44,622 bases of DNA from Promethearchaeota archaeon (GTDB lineage: Archaea; Asgardarchaeota; Lokiarchaeia; Sigyniarchaeales; SOKP01), in assembly GCA_019058015.1 (NCBI GenBank), contig JAHLWH010000104.1:1-44622 (forward strand), read 5' to 3'. The position numbers and the translations under genes were made by a program. The notes under the pieces are model-generated. The model worked only from the letters and a program-made list of their open reading frames with translations. It had not been told where the DNA came from and did no database searches. Positions 18,506-28,235 of this stretch are shown in pieces (position 1 is the stretch's first letter; every line of letters begins with the position of its first letter).

Positions 18506-18913
18506 CTATTGAGCAGTTTGTTCTTTTTCAATTTCTTTAATTTGAGAATAAAGTTCCTTTATTTTGGTATTTAGATATTTTATTTTCGCTTTTTTATCAA
18601 CTTGAATTTCTTTACTTTTTTCTTTTAATGCAGTGGCTTTTTCTCTTTCATTCGTTTTTATATCATTAGATAATTTTTTAACATTTTCTTTAGCATTTCC
18701 AAGTTTAGTTTTTACCTCATCTAAATGTTTTTGAGTATTTTTAATCTCTTCTTGTGCTATACTTAGTTGTCCCTTTAATTCTGAGATTATTGGATCAAAA
18801 GTAGAATTAATTTCAGACTCTGCAGCTGTAGTTTTGGTTAATGCCTCAGCTTCAACCTTACCTTTCTCACTTTCTCTTTCTGCTATTTTGTTTCTTAACT
18901 CCTCAATTGACAT
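18506..18913 (-). CDS. Coiled-coil protein
   Basis: A 135-residue, highly charged protein that is almost entirely predicted coiled coil (Lys/Glu-rich heptads from about residue 1 to 130), with no cysteines, no signal peptide and no membrane segment. Residues about 35-45 (STFDPIISELK) look like a helix break. It resembles small archaeal coiled-coil proteins of unknown role. It converges with the aldolase gene and is divergent from the radical SAM gene. Confidence 0.55.
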   Translation of the reverse strand: MSIEELRNKIAERESEKGKVEAEALTKTTAAESEINSTFDPIISELKGQLSIAQEEIKNTQKHLDEVKTKLGNAKENVKKLSNDIKTNEREKATALKEKSKEIQVDKKAKIKYLNTKIKELYSQIKEIEKEQTAQ

Positions 18914-19070
18914 AGGATTATAGCCTGCATTTTTAATTTTAATATTACATTTTATGATTTATTTTAAAATGTTATGATAAGGAATTTATTGAATAATTTA
19001 TATAAAATTATTTTGATTTAGGAGTATTCATTTATCACTTTATTTAAAAAAAAATTCGGAAAAAAAGCAT

Positions 19071-19080
19071 TTTATATATA
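19071..19080 (+). promoter_or_regulatory. Candidate TATA box for the B12-type radical SAM gene
   Basis: TTTATATATA lies 49 bases before the ATG at 19129. With the usual 25-base offset this gives a leader of about 25 bases, and an AGGAAGATC that could serve as a ribosome binding site lies inside it. Confidence 0.35.
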
Positions 19081-19128
19081 AAAAATAAGATAGAAAATAA
19101 AGAATATAATTTTAGGAAGATCATTCCT

Positions 19129-20616
19129 ATGAATGCTAATCAATATGAAAAAACTCCAATTAAGTTTGTAATGATAATTCCAAGTTTCTTCAATATTGAT
19201 GAAGATTATCAAAAACCTATTTATTATTATAATTTTCCTCTCGGACCATTGCAAATAATCGCTTTATTATTGGAGAGGAAATTAATAAAAGAAAAGATGC
19301 CAAAAATTATTGACATCCGACGTGAAGAAGAATTAAATCCTGATGGATATAAAATTTCCGAATATAAAAAAGATGAATTTAAAAAGTTTTTCAAGAAAAT
19401 TATAAGTAAATATGATCTTCTTGAATATGAGTTTATTGCACTAAGTTGCTATACTTCTGCCGCATATTTACAAACAAGGTTGATAGCCTCTATTTTAAAG
19501 GAACTAAAACCAGACATCAAAATAATTGTTGGTGGATACCATCCTTCTGCAGTTCCAAATGATTTTTTATTTCAAAATTCACCGTTTGATTTTGTAATAA
19601 GAGGTGAAGGAGAAAGTTTTTTTTTAGATTTATTAAGGAATGGTAATATAATTAAAACTCCAAACCCGAGAGTTATAACACCTGAACCAATAGATATAAA
19701 TTCCTTGCCATTCCCAGATTATCTTGGATATTTAGATATGTATGCCGATTTTAGCTCAAAAATGAATTTTGAACTTTTTGTATCAAGAGGTTGTCCCGGA
19801 AATTGTTACTTCTGTGGTAGTAATTTTAGATTTAGAAATTTAGAATATATTAAAGCAAAATTGTTTTTTACGGAACTATATAGTATTGCTCAAAAAAATG
19901 GCGTTAAAAGATTTAATTTCTCAGATCAATGTTTTAATGCACTAAAGTATAAATATAAATGGCTTGAATTAATAAAAAAGAACAAATTAAATGAGGATAT
20001 GGAGTTCTCTTGTCAAGCGAGAATCGATTACTTTAGTAAAAAGATGTTAAAAAAATTTCAAGAAGCAAATATGGTTGTAGGATATGGTCTCGAGTCTGTT
20101 TCTAAAGAAATGTTGGTTAGAATGAATAAAATATCAATAAAAAATGTTAATTCTTATATAAAAAAAACTCATGAGATAATAGAATTTTACAAACAGCACG
20201 CTAAAGTAAGATGCAGATTAAATCTTTTAATAGGTTATCCAGGAGAGACGAGAGAGACATTTTTTGAAACTGTGAATTATATAAATAATGATTCAATTCA
20301 TAGTTTGATTGATATAGGCCCAACACTTTATTCATTATACCCAAACTCATTTGTATATCAACATAAAAATGAATATGTTCAAAATTATGGAATTGAATTT
20401 ATAGATGAATATTGGAAAATTAAAAATTTGAACCCATTAAAAAGTTCAGTGATAAGACCTTCAAGAGATTACTCCAAAGAAGATATGATCCTAGATTATT
20501 TCACTGAATATAATAAAATTCTATATTTAAATGAGAGAGGGGGCAAGTTACTTAATAAAATTCAAAATCAAAAATGGAGAACTTTCTTTAAATCATGGTA
20601 TGATGAACTTCATTAA
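19129..20616 (+). CDS. B12-binding-type radical SAM protein
   Basis: The 495-residue protein has the two-domain plan of B12-dependent radical SAM enzymes. The N-terminal Rossmann-like part contains PLGPLQIIALLLE, IALSCYTSAAYLQTR, IIVGGYHPSA and DFVIRGEGE. The radical SAM domain has Cys222-x3-Cys226-x2-Cys229 in SRGCPGNCYFCGS. A clear DxHxxG cobalamin-ligand motif is not visible, as in many base-off-independent members. A GYGLESVS motif and LLIGYPGETRE follow, as in the Elp3/NifB-like core. It stands 220 bases upstream of the Hdr-GltD fusion on the same strand. Substrate unknown; a methyltransferase or rearrangement role is possible. Confidence 0.85.
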   Translation: MNANQYEKTPIKFVMIIPSFFNIDEDYQKPIYYYNFPLGPLQIIALLLERKLIKEKMPKIIDIRREEELNPDGYKISEYKKDEFKKFFKKIISKYDLLEYEFIALSCYTSAAYLQTRLIASILKELKPDIKIIVGGYHPSAVPNDFLFQNSPFDFVIRGEGESFFLDLLRNGNIIKTPNPRVITPEPIDINSLPFPDYLGYLDMYADFSSKMNFELFVSRGCPGNCYFCGSNFRFRNLEYIKAKLFFTELYSIAQKNGVKRFNFSDQCFNALKYKYKWLELIKKNKLNEDMEFSCQARIDYFSKKMLKKFQEANMVVGYGLESVSKEMLVRMNKISIKNVNSYIKKTHEIIEFYKQHAKVRCRLNLLIGYPGETRETFFETVNYINNDSIHSLIDIGPTLYSLYPNSFVYQHKNEYVQNYGIEFIDEYWKIKNLNPLKSSVIRPSRDYSKEDMILDYFTEYNKILYLNERGGKLLNKIQNQKWRTFFKSWYDELH

Positions 20617-20836
20617 ATTTGTAAGGGTAAAATAAAATATTCTTGGATTTCAAACTTCAAGGTAATTGTTTAATTCATTTTATTTATTCAATAAAGGCGG
20701 TTAGATGGTTATACAAAATAATAATAAACATTAAAAATTGAAAATTCATTTACAATATTGACTAACACGAATAATGTATATCAGTAAATAAACTCCTCAA
20801 ATTTAATCAAAATTAAAAGCTAAAAAGTTCTTTAAA

Positions 20837-23602
20837 ATGAAAGCAAAAGAGGAAATTCCATCAGAAATAAGTATAAAAATTGAAAGTAAAGATCTTGAAA
20901 GAATTGCAGAATTAGTTAAATCCGCAAATTATTGTTATGATTGCAATCGTTGTGTAAATGTGTGTCCAGTTTCTATATATGGACTTTTTTATCCAAGACA
21001 ACTTGTTAGTGACTTTTCAAATTTTTCAATTGAAGAAACAATTAATAATTCTAATATTTGGAGTTGTTTAACTTGCGGACAATGCGTAGAGTATTGCCCG
21101 ATGTCTAAAGAAAATGTCGGAGTAAATTTTTTTGATATTATTTTGAATCTTCGGAAGATCGCTACGGAATCTGAAAAATTGAAAGAGGAGAAATTGGAAT
21201 ATACAACGCATGGTAGGTTATATGCAAATTTACCTTATTTAATGGCAAATAATCAAATAGAATTCGAGAATAAACTCGGTTATTTGGATGATACAGGTTT
21301 AAAAGTGGCTAATAAGGGAGATATTGCATATTTCGTTGGTTGTATTCCATACATAGATAAGATATCCCCATGTAGAAGAGCGTGTCCAGCAGGTGTAGAT
21401 ATACAGGGTTATATCTCATTTATTAGAGAAGGAAAATTTCAAGAGTCGCTTGATTTAATAAGAAAGAGGATTCCCTTTCCGGGTGTGTGTGGACGAATTT
21501 GCCCTGCTCTTTGTGAAGATGTTTGTAATCGTGGGAATATAGATAAACCCGTTGCTATTAAAGCATTAAAAAGATTTGTTGCTGACTGGGAAATAAAAAA
21601 TGCCCCTTTAAAGAATATTATACCACCTAAACAAACTAAAAAAAAAGTAGCAATCATTGGTTCAGGACCATCTGGTATGACCGCAGCATATTACCTTGCA
21701 AAAAAGGGATATAAACCAACGGTATTTGAAGCATCACCATTTAAAGGAGGAATGTTAAGATTTGGTGTTCCAGAATACCGTTTGCCCCAAAGAATCTTAG
21801 ATTATGAAATTGAATATATTGAAAAGAGCGGTGTTGAAATTAAAACAAATACACCAATAGGACCAAAACTGACGTTTGAAGATTTAAAAAAAATGGGCTA
21901 TGAAGCTATTTTTATTTCAATAGGGCTTCAATATAGCAGAAGAATGAGAATAGGGGGAGATGATCTTAAAAATGTTATCGGAGGTATAGAATATCTTAAA
22001 AATTATAAATTATCAGATAAAACCTCAAAAAAATTTGAAGTGAAAGTTAAAGATAAAATAGTTGGAGTTGTAGGTGGCGGAAATGTTGCTATGGACGCCG
22101 CAAGAACTTCTGTGAGATTAGGTGCTAAAAAAGTAATTCTCATTTATCGACGATCAGAAAAAGAAATGCCCGCATCGAAAGAAGAGATTGAAATGGCAAA
22201 AGAAGAGAATATTGAATTTCAATTTTTAACTAATCCAGTAAGAATTTTAGGGGATAAAAATGGTAATATTTCTGAAGTTGAATGTATCCGGATGAAACTT
22301 GGAGAACCTGATAGTTCAGGTAGAAAAAGACCTATTCCTATTGAAGGTTCTGAAATCAAAATGAAAGTTAATGTTTTAATACTTGCAATAGGTCAGGCAG
22401 CTGACCATGAACCTGTATTAGCTGCTGAACATAAATTAGCAATTGATAAAAGAGGTAGTATTCAAATCGATAAATTAATTTTAGAGACAAATATTCCTGG
22501 TGTTTTTGCTGGAGGAGATATAATAGGTGGTGAGGGAATAGTCATTAGAGCAATAGCGAATGGATACGAAGCAGCCATTTCAATTGATCGATATCTCAGA
22601 GGTGTTGATCTAAAAGAAGATAGGTTCTTTAGAGAAGATTTAAGACCCGCTGCTCTACCTAAAAAACAAATTGAAGTCTCCCAAAGAAGAGAGATGCCAA
22701 TAATTCCAGTAGAAGAAAGAATAAAATCTTTTAATGAATGTGAAATTGGACTTTCGGAAGAAGACGCAATTCAAGAAGCTCATAGATGTGTTTTATGTAA
22801 TATGTGTTCTAATTGTGATTTACCTCATGATTTATTACAAGAATCGCTTGAAAAGGGGCAGAAATTTAAATGTGTTTATGGAAAACAATCATTTTATGAT
22901 TCTGCTGATAAAATAGATTATTTAAGAGTTCCAAAAACTGTAATAGGTATTTTAAATCAAAATGGAATAATTCCTGTAGTTTTAGAGGATGAAAAATGTT
23001 GCGGACATGATAATTATTGGACAGGTGATATGGATACTTTCGAAAAACTTGCAAAACATAATGTGCATTTATTTAAAAATGCTGGAGTAAAAACTATAAT
23101 TTGTAATTGCGCAGAAGGATATTATATGTGGAAATTTGTATATAAAGATCTTTTTAAAGAAAATAATGATTTTAATTTTGAAGTCTATCATATTAGTGAA
23201 TATATTCTAAAAGAAGGATTATTAGATAATTTAAAACTCCCTAATTCTGATAAAATTTTAGTTACTTACCATGATCCTTGTAGACTTGGAAGAATGAGTA
23301 AAGTTTATGATGCTCCCCGTGAAATATTGAATAAAATTCCATTTGTCGAATTAGTAGAAATGAAAAACAATAAAGAGGATGCTCTTTGTTGCGGTGTCGC
23401 TGCTAATTTGTCTTGCAATATTTACTCAAAAAAAATACAAGGCGAGAGAATTAATCAAGCTATTGAAACTGGCGCAAAATATATGATTCTTAATTGCCCA
23501 AAATGTTTAACTCACTTTAATTGCTATTTACATGAAAATCCAGCAATAGATTTTAAAGTTATGTGTTTAATCACTTTCCTTGGTATGCTATATCGTTATT
23601 AA
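20837..23602 (+). CDS. HdrC-HdrB-type Fe-S protein with a GltD-like oxidoreductase inserted in the CCG domain
   Basis: A 921-residue electron-transfer fusion. Residues 33-87 hold two [4Fe-4S] motifs of HdrC type (Cys33/36/39/43 and 77/80/83/87). At 165-174 an HdrB-type CCG domain starts (YFVGCIPYID, Cys169). Directly after it, from about 175 to 685, comes a GltD-like NAD(P)H:acceptor module: cysteines 179, 183, 218, 222, 226 and 230, FAD loop GSGPSG at 275-280, NAD(P) loop GGGN at 413-416, an NIPGVFAGGD motif, and a trailing Cys651/654/657/660. The CCG domain then resumes (Cys721-Cys722) and a second CCG repeat is complete (Cys815, Cys851-Cys852, Cys887/Cys890). It probably couples NAD(P)H to Fe-S or disulfide partners in the cytoplasm. 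AOR follows 243 bases downstream. Confidence 0.85.
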   Translation: MKAKEEIPSEISIKIESKDLERIAELVKSANYCYDCNRCVNVCPVSIYGLFYPRQLVSDFSNFSIEETINNSNIWSCLTCGQCVEYCPMSKENVGVNFFDIILNLRKIATESEKLKEEKLEYTTHGRLYANLPYLMANNQIEFENKLGYLDDTGLKVANKGDIAYFVGCIPYIDKISPCRRACPAGVDIQGYISFIREGKFQESLDLIRKRIPFPGVCGRICPALCEDVCNRGNIDKPVAIKALKRFVADWEIKNAPLKNIIPPKQTKKKVAIIGSGPSGMTAAYYLAKKGYKPTVFEASPFKGGMLRFGVPEYRLPQRILDYEIEYIEKSGVEIKTNTPIGPKLTFEDLKKMGYEAIFISIGLQYSRRMRIGGDDLKNVIGGIEYLKNYKLSDKTSKKFEVKVKDKIVGVVGGGNVAMDAARTSVRLGAKKVILIYRRSEKEMPASKEEIEMAKEENIEFQFLTNPVRILGDKNGNISEVECIRMKLGEPDSSGRKRPIPIEGSEIKMKVNVLILAIGQAADHEPVLAAEHKLAIDKRGSIQIDKLILETNIPGVFAGGDIIGGEGIVIRAIANGYEAAISIDRYLRGVDLKEDRFFREDLRPAALPKKQIEVSQRREMPIIPVEERIKSFNECEIGLSEEDAIQEAHRCVLCNMCSNCDLPHDLLQESLEKGQKFKCVYGKQSFYDSADKIDYLRVPKTVIGILNQNGIIPVVLEDEKCCGHDNYWTGDMDTFEKLAKHNVHLFKNAGVKTIICNCAEGYYMWKFVYKDLFKENNDFNFEVYHISEYILKEGLLDNLKLPNSDKILVTYHDPCRLGRMSKVYDAPREILNKIPFVELVEMKNNKEDALCCGVAANLSCNIYSKKIQGERINQAIETGAKYMILNCPKCLTHFNCYLHENPAIDFKVMCLITFLGMLYRY

Positions 23603-23845
23603 TTATTTCTCTATTTTCCTTTCTTAATATATCCTATTAATTAACAGTTTGCAAGAAAATATCTGATTTTACCATATAATTAACAAATTAGTCTTTTGTA
23701 AAAATTAATTTAATTTAATAATGATTAACAATAAATCTTAATTATTATATATTTCAAATGTAAATTATTATCATACGACATTCTTCTATAGAGAAATGTC
23801 TAAGTTAATAACATTTGTAAAGAAAGTAAAAAAAAGTGTAGAAAT

Positions 23846-25717
23846 ATGACTTTAGAAGGATATACACAAGAAAGAGTTAATATTCATTTAGATACGGGCA
23901 AAATTGAAAGGGGCTCAATTTCGGAAGAATTTTGCATTAACTGGATTGGTGGATACGGTTTTGGCGCAAAGGTATTGTGGGATGAATTAAAACCTGGTAC
24001 TGATCCATTAAGTCCTGATAATATTTTAGTATGGGCAATTGGACCATATCCCGGAACTTTTCTACCCACAAGTTCTAAATATGGACTTTTTGCTAAATCC
24101 CCCCTTACTGGACTTTTCGGTATGGCAATATCTTCAGGAAGCATTGCCCAACAAGCAAGAAGAGCTGGTCACAACTTAATTGTATTTTATGGTAAAGCAG
24201 AAGAACCTGTATATATCATGTTTGATGATGGAGATATCCAAATTCTCCCATGTAAGGAGATTGATCTATGGGGAAAGGGTGCTTGGACATCTGATGAGAT
24301 ATTGAAGGAACATTTTCATGACTCAAGACTCTCTGTAGCTGGAATTGGACCAGCAGGAGAAAAACTTTCTAAAATTGCATGTGTTACAAATGATAGAAAC
24401 AGACAAGCAGGAAGAACTGGAATGGGTTGCGTGATGGGGTCAAAAAATCTTAAAGCTATATGTTTTAGAGGAACTAAAAGCATTAAAGTTGCAGACCCAA
24501 AAAAGTTTTATGAATTAGGAAAAGATTTCGTTAAGCGCTCAATTGGAACAGCTACTTCTAAATATAGAGAATATGGGACACCAAGTGGATTGGTTTCATA
24601 CAATGACATGGGAATGCTTGGAAATTACAATTTTAGAGAAGGTTATTTTGATAAAATGGATAAATTCTCAGGACAGTGGCTTGATGAAAATTTAGTTGTG
24701 AAAAAAGTTGCGTGTAGTCAATGCCCAGTGGCATGTGATCATTTAGCAAGGGTTCCTAAGGATCATCCTCTATGGGCAGGAGCAGTTGGAAGTATGGATA
24801 TCGAAAATATATACTCATTAGGGTCAAACTGTGGTCATAATGATTGGTACGCGATAATTAAAGCCATAACACTTTGTGATGACTTAGGAATGGATACTAT
24901 TTCAGCTGGAACAACAGTAGCTTTTGGCATGGAATGTTTTGAAAAAGGAATCATCAAAAAAGAAGATGTTGGATACGATCTATCATTTGGAAATGGAGAA
25001 GCAGTAGTAAAAATGATTGAAGAAATGGGAAATAGAAGTAGTAAAATCGGTGATATTCTTTCCGATGGAAGTCGTGTTGCCGCTCAAAAACTTGGAGGAG
25101 ATGCAATGAAATATTCTATGCAAGTTAAAGGTCTTGAATTCCCAATGTTCGATATTCATGGTATGTCAAGTTTTGCTGTAGGAGTAAGCGTCTCAATAAG
25201 AGGAGCATGCCACTTGCGAAATGCAGCATATGGATTGGACGCTAAAGGGAAATTCGATCGTTTTACATATGACAAACCATTAGAACGAGGTAAAGCAATT
25301 AAAGCTGTTGAAGATGAATACGCCGTAATCGATTCTCTTATAATTTGTAAATTCACCAGAGGCATATATGCAGATAAACAAGACCATTGTGATATCTATA
25401 AAACTGTAACTGGATATGATATGACTCCAGAAAAATTAATGCTTGATGGCGAAGCAATCCTTAATTTATCAAAGTGTTTCAATATCAGAGCAGGCGCAAC
25501 TAAAGCGGATGATTACCCACCCGAAAGATTCTTTACTGAAGCACCAACAAGAGGTCCAGCAAAAGGTGTTACACTTAAAAAAGCAGGATATACTAAGGTT
25601 TTGGAAGGATATTATGAAGCAAGGGGTTGGGATAAAGAAGGCGTACCTACTGATGAAACACTAAAACGATTGGGGTTAGATTTTGTAATTGGAAAACTAA
25701 AAGGAGGTAAAAAATAA
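23846..25717 (+). CDS. Tungsten-dependent aldehyde:ferredoxin oxidoreductase
   Basis: The 623-residue protein is a member of the AOR family, which oxidises aldehydes to acids (or reduces acids) with a tungstopterin and one [4Fe-4S] cluster. The cluster ligands are Cys290, Cys293, Cys297 (ACSQCPVACDH) and Cys501 (IICKFTRG), matching the CxxCxxxC plus distant Cys of known enzymes. The N-terminal half has the family pattern GGYGFGAKVLWDE, DPLSPDN, SPLTG and LWGKG. The pterin region has AGIGPAGEKLS, QAGRTGMGCVMGSKNLKAI. Length is typical (about 600-620). The stop codon overlaps the start of the ferredoxin gene. Whether it takes aliphatic or aromatic aldehydes cannot be told. Confidence 0.93.
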   Translation: MTLEGYTQERVNIHLDTGKIERGSISEEFCINWIGGYGFGAKVLWDELKPGTDPLSPDNILVWAIGPYPGTFLPTSSKYGLFAKSPLTGLFGMAISSGSIAQQARRAGHNLIVFYGKAEEPVYIMFDDGDIQILPCKEIDLWGKGAWTSDEILKEHFHDSRLSVAGIGPAGEKLSKIACVTNDRNRQAGRTGMGCVMGSKNLKAICFRGTKSIKVADPKKFYELGKDFVKRSIGTATSKYREYGTPSGLVSYNDMGMLGNYNFREGYFDKMDKFSGQWLDENLVVKKVACSQCPVACDHLARVPKDHPLWAGAVGSMDIENIYSLGSNCGHNDWYAIIKAITLCDDLGMDTISAGTTVAFGMECFEKGIIKKEDVGYDLSFGNGEAVVKMIEEMGNRSSKIGDILSDGSRVAAQKLGGDAMKYSMQVKGLEFPMFDIHGMSSFAVGVSVSIRGACHLRNAAYGLDAKGKFDRFTYDKPLERGKAIKAVEDEYAVIDSLIICKFTRGIYADKQDHCDIYKTVTGYDMTPEKLMLDGEAILNLSKCFNIRAGATKADDYPPERFFTEAPTRGPAKGVTLKKAGYTKVLEGYYEARGWDKEGVPTDETLKRLGLDFVIGKLKGGKK

Positions 25718-26214
25718 TGCCAAGACATGAATTTATTGTTGTTGATCCAGATAAATGTATTGGTTGCGAACTTTGTGAAACAGTTTGTTCATTTGTGCAT
25801 GATGGTGAATTTAACCCACTTCATTCCAGAATTAAGAGAGTTCGTATTGAACCGATAATCAATATTTCTCTATCTTGCCAGAAATGCGAGGACCCTGATT
25901 GTGTCAATGCTTGCCCACAAAAAGCATTAGAAAAGAGCGAGAAAAATGGATCAATTTTAGTTGATGAAGATAAATGCACTGGTTGTGCTTTTTGTATTCG
26001 TGCTTGCCCTTTTGGAGCAGTGTCTATGAGTACCGAAACTGGGAAAGTTTTAATTTGTGATTTATGTGAATCTATTGAATATGAAGAGCCACAATGTATA
26101 GAATTTTGTTCTAGAGAAGCTATTTCCTTAAAGACTGTTGATCAAGTGGGAGATGAAAAACGTATCGATGCCGTTAAAAGACTTTTAACAGAAATGCTAG
26201 CAGAGTCAAAATAA
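25717..26214 (+). CDS. Four-cluster ferredoxin-type electron transfer subunit of the AOR
   Basis: A 165-residue HycB/CooF-like protein with sixteen cysteines in four sets (14/17/20/24, 54/57/62/66, 87/90/93/97 and 114/117/127/131), enough for four [4Fe-4S] clusters. It starts at the A of TAATG, overlapping the AOR stop by one base. AAGGAGGT at 25701-25708 lies 8 bases before the ATG, one of the strongest ribosome binding sites here, so the two are translationally coupled. It should take electrons from the AOR cluster and pass them on, perhaps to a soluble ferredoxin or to the Hdr-GltD fusion upstream. Confidence 0.93.
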   Translation: MPRHEFIVVDPDKCIGCELCETVCSFVHDGEFNPLHSRIKRVRIEPIINISLSCQKCEDPDCVNACPQKALEKSEKNGSILVDEDKCTGCAFCIRACPFGAVSMSTETGKVLICDLCESIEYEEPQCIEFCSREAISLKTVDQVGDEKRIDAVKRLLTEMLAESK

Positions 26215-26393
26215 TTTTTTATCTTTATTTTTTTTCTTATTCTTTTATTTTGAAATTGATTAGATAAGAATTTTTCTTTAATAAAAAACTGATATCAAAA
26301 TCTTATCGTTTTTAAAAATTAAAATAAAAAAATTTGAATTAAATTAAAAGCTAAGAATTTTAGAAAAATTTCAATATAATGTTTTAGTGAAAT

Positions 26394-28085
26394 TTAATAA
26401 ATTTCATCTTCTCCTCTTTTTTTGGCTTCCTCATCCTTTAAATCCTTTCGAAGTACCTTTCCTACTAATGTTTCAGGCAGTTCTTTTCTAAATTGGATGA
26501 TTTTAGGGACTTTATACGGAGATAGACTTTGCCTGCAGAATTCTCTTATTTCATTCACCAATTCATCACTTTCCTTATAACCATCTTTTAACACAACATA
26601 GGCTTTTACCTTTTCACTACCTGGATTGTCTGGATTAGGTATTCCTATAGTAGCGGCGTTTGCAATGGCTTCATGTTCAAATAGGATATCTTCAACTTCT
26701 CTTGGGTACACTTTAAATCCACTAACGATGATCATATCTTTCTTTCTGTCTACTATATAAAAGTATCCCTCCTCGTCCATTTTTCCTATATCTCCAGTTA
26801 AAAGCCAATCACCTTTTTTTTGATTAGCCGTTTCCTCAGGTTTATTCCAATATCCTTTCATAATTTGAGGTCCTTTCATCATTATCTCTCCCGATTCACC
26901 TATAGGCATAATCTTAGTATAATCATCAACATCTACAATTTTAACTTCGGTATCAGGAATCGGAAGCCCAACGGAACCAATTTTTCTTGTTCCTTGTATC
27001 GGATTAACATGTGTTACAGGCGAGGTTTCAGTCAATCCGTATCCTTCAATTATCTTGCCTCCCGTTCTTTCTTCAAACTCTTTAAGAACTTCGGGTGGCA
27101 TAGGTGCAGCACCTGTATTGCAGATTCTGATAGATTTTAGATCTTTAGCATAATCTTCCAGGTCATCTCGTTCTAATAAACGCATGTACATTGTTGGTAC
27201 GCCAGGAAACATTGCTGGTTTAGTTGATCGAATTATTTCAAATAAAGATTTCTCATCACGAGGGTCAGGATTTAAAGCGATAGTACTAGCATTATATATT
27301 AGAGAATTCATACAAACAGTCATTCCATAAATATGGAATAACGGTAAATTGGTGAGTGCCGTATCTTTCCCCCTTTGTATCTCCGAAGACATCCATGCAT
27401 TAGTAGCAACACAATTCGATACAAGGTTATAATGTGTAAGCATTGCACCTTTAGGTAAACCAGTTGTTCCTCCAGTATATTGGAGCACACAAATATCCTC
27501 TTTAGCATTAGTCTCAAATTTTGGTAAGTTTGGCTTTGTATCATTTATTAATCTTACAAATTGTATAGTTCCAGCTATTTCTGGTGGATTTCTCGGAGCG
27601 TTTGGAATATAATCCATTGCATTAGTAATAATTACATGCCTAAGTCGTGTTCTATCTCTAATTTTATTAATTTTATCAAGTTGTCCATCCCATGCAATAA
27701 TTATTTCTGCACCAGAATCATTTAATTGGTATGCCAATTCAGGTTCTGTATGGAGAACGCTACATGCTGTGACGATTCCACCTGCTTTTTGGATACCATA
27801 AAAACTAAAGAGAAATTGAGGAAAATTTGGAATCATAATCGCAACAATATCACCTTTCTTTACACCTAAATCAACGAGAGCTGTAGCAAGTCTATCAGCA
27901 ATATCTTTAAATTCATTATAAGTTATTTTTCTCTTCATAAACCAAATTGCGGTTTTTCGTCCGAAATCTTTAGTGGCATCATCAAGAAATTTATAAATAT
28001 TATACTCCGGGTAATCTATTTGAGAAGGGACATCTTTATCATAAAACTTTAACCATGGCTTCTTTGCATATGGGTTTTCACTCAT
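26394..28085 (-). CDS. Long- or medium-chain acyl-CoA ligase (AMP-binding family)
   Basis: The 563-residue protein is an adenylate-forming ligase that makes acyl-CoA from a carboxylate, ATP and CoA through an acyl-AMP. Seen are P-loop YTGGTTGLPKG at 203-213, GYGLTETSP (A5), LLTGDIG and DRKKDMIIVSGFKVYPREVE (hinge), and the terminal lysine motif GKVLRKDLK. GAGGT about 12 bases before the ATG is the ribosome binding site. It is the last gene of the leftward ABC-transport and HEAT-repeat series, 150 bases beyond the HEAT gene, so it may activate the imported acid. The substrate could be a fatty, branched or aromatic acid. Confidence 0.9.
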   Translation of the reverse strand: MSENPYAKKPWLKFYDKDVPSQIDYPEYNIYKFLDDATKDFGRKTAIWFMKRKITYNEFKDIADRLATALVDLGVKKGDIVAIMIPNFPQFLFSFYGIQKAGGIVTACSVLHTEPELAYQLNDSGAEIIIAWDGQLDKINKIRDRTRLRHVIITNAMDYIPNAPRNPPEIAGTIQFVRLINDTKPNLPKFETNAKEDICVLQYTGGTTGLPKGAMLTHYNLVSNCVATNAWMSSEIQRGKDTALTNLPLFHIYGMTVCMNSLIYNASTIALNPDPRDEKSLFEIIRSTKPAMFPGVPTMYMRLLERDDLEDYAKDLKSIRICNTGAAPMPPEVLKEFEERTGGKIIEGYGLTETSPVTHVNPIQGTRKIGSVGLPIPDTEVKIVDVDDYTKIMPIGESGEIMMKGPQIMKGYWNKPEETANQKKGDWLLTGDIGKMDEEGYFYIVDRKKDMIIVSGFKVYPREVEDILFEHEAIANAATIGIPNPDNPGSEKVKAYVVLKDGYKESDELVNEIREFCRQSLSPYKVPKIIQFRKELPETLVGKVLRKDLKDEEAKKRGEDEIY

Positions 28086-28235
28086 TTTTTAAGTTTTACC
28101 TCTTATACTGTTATTTTATTTTAATGATAGGTATTAATTTAATATTTAATTAAAGACAAATAAATAGTTTTACTTATATAAAAAAACAATAAAAAATGAA
28201 TACATCTATATTTTATTTAAAATCAATAATTTTTT

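Noticed and set aside
22734..22916. Open frame of 60 codons inside the Hdr-GltD fusion
   Set aside because: Alternative frame within a gene with complete motifs in the main frame.
26820..27140. Open frame of 106 codons on the plus strand
   Set aside because: It lies wholly inside the CoA ligase gene on the opposite strand and has no protein-like motif or ribosome binding site.
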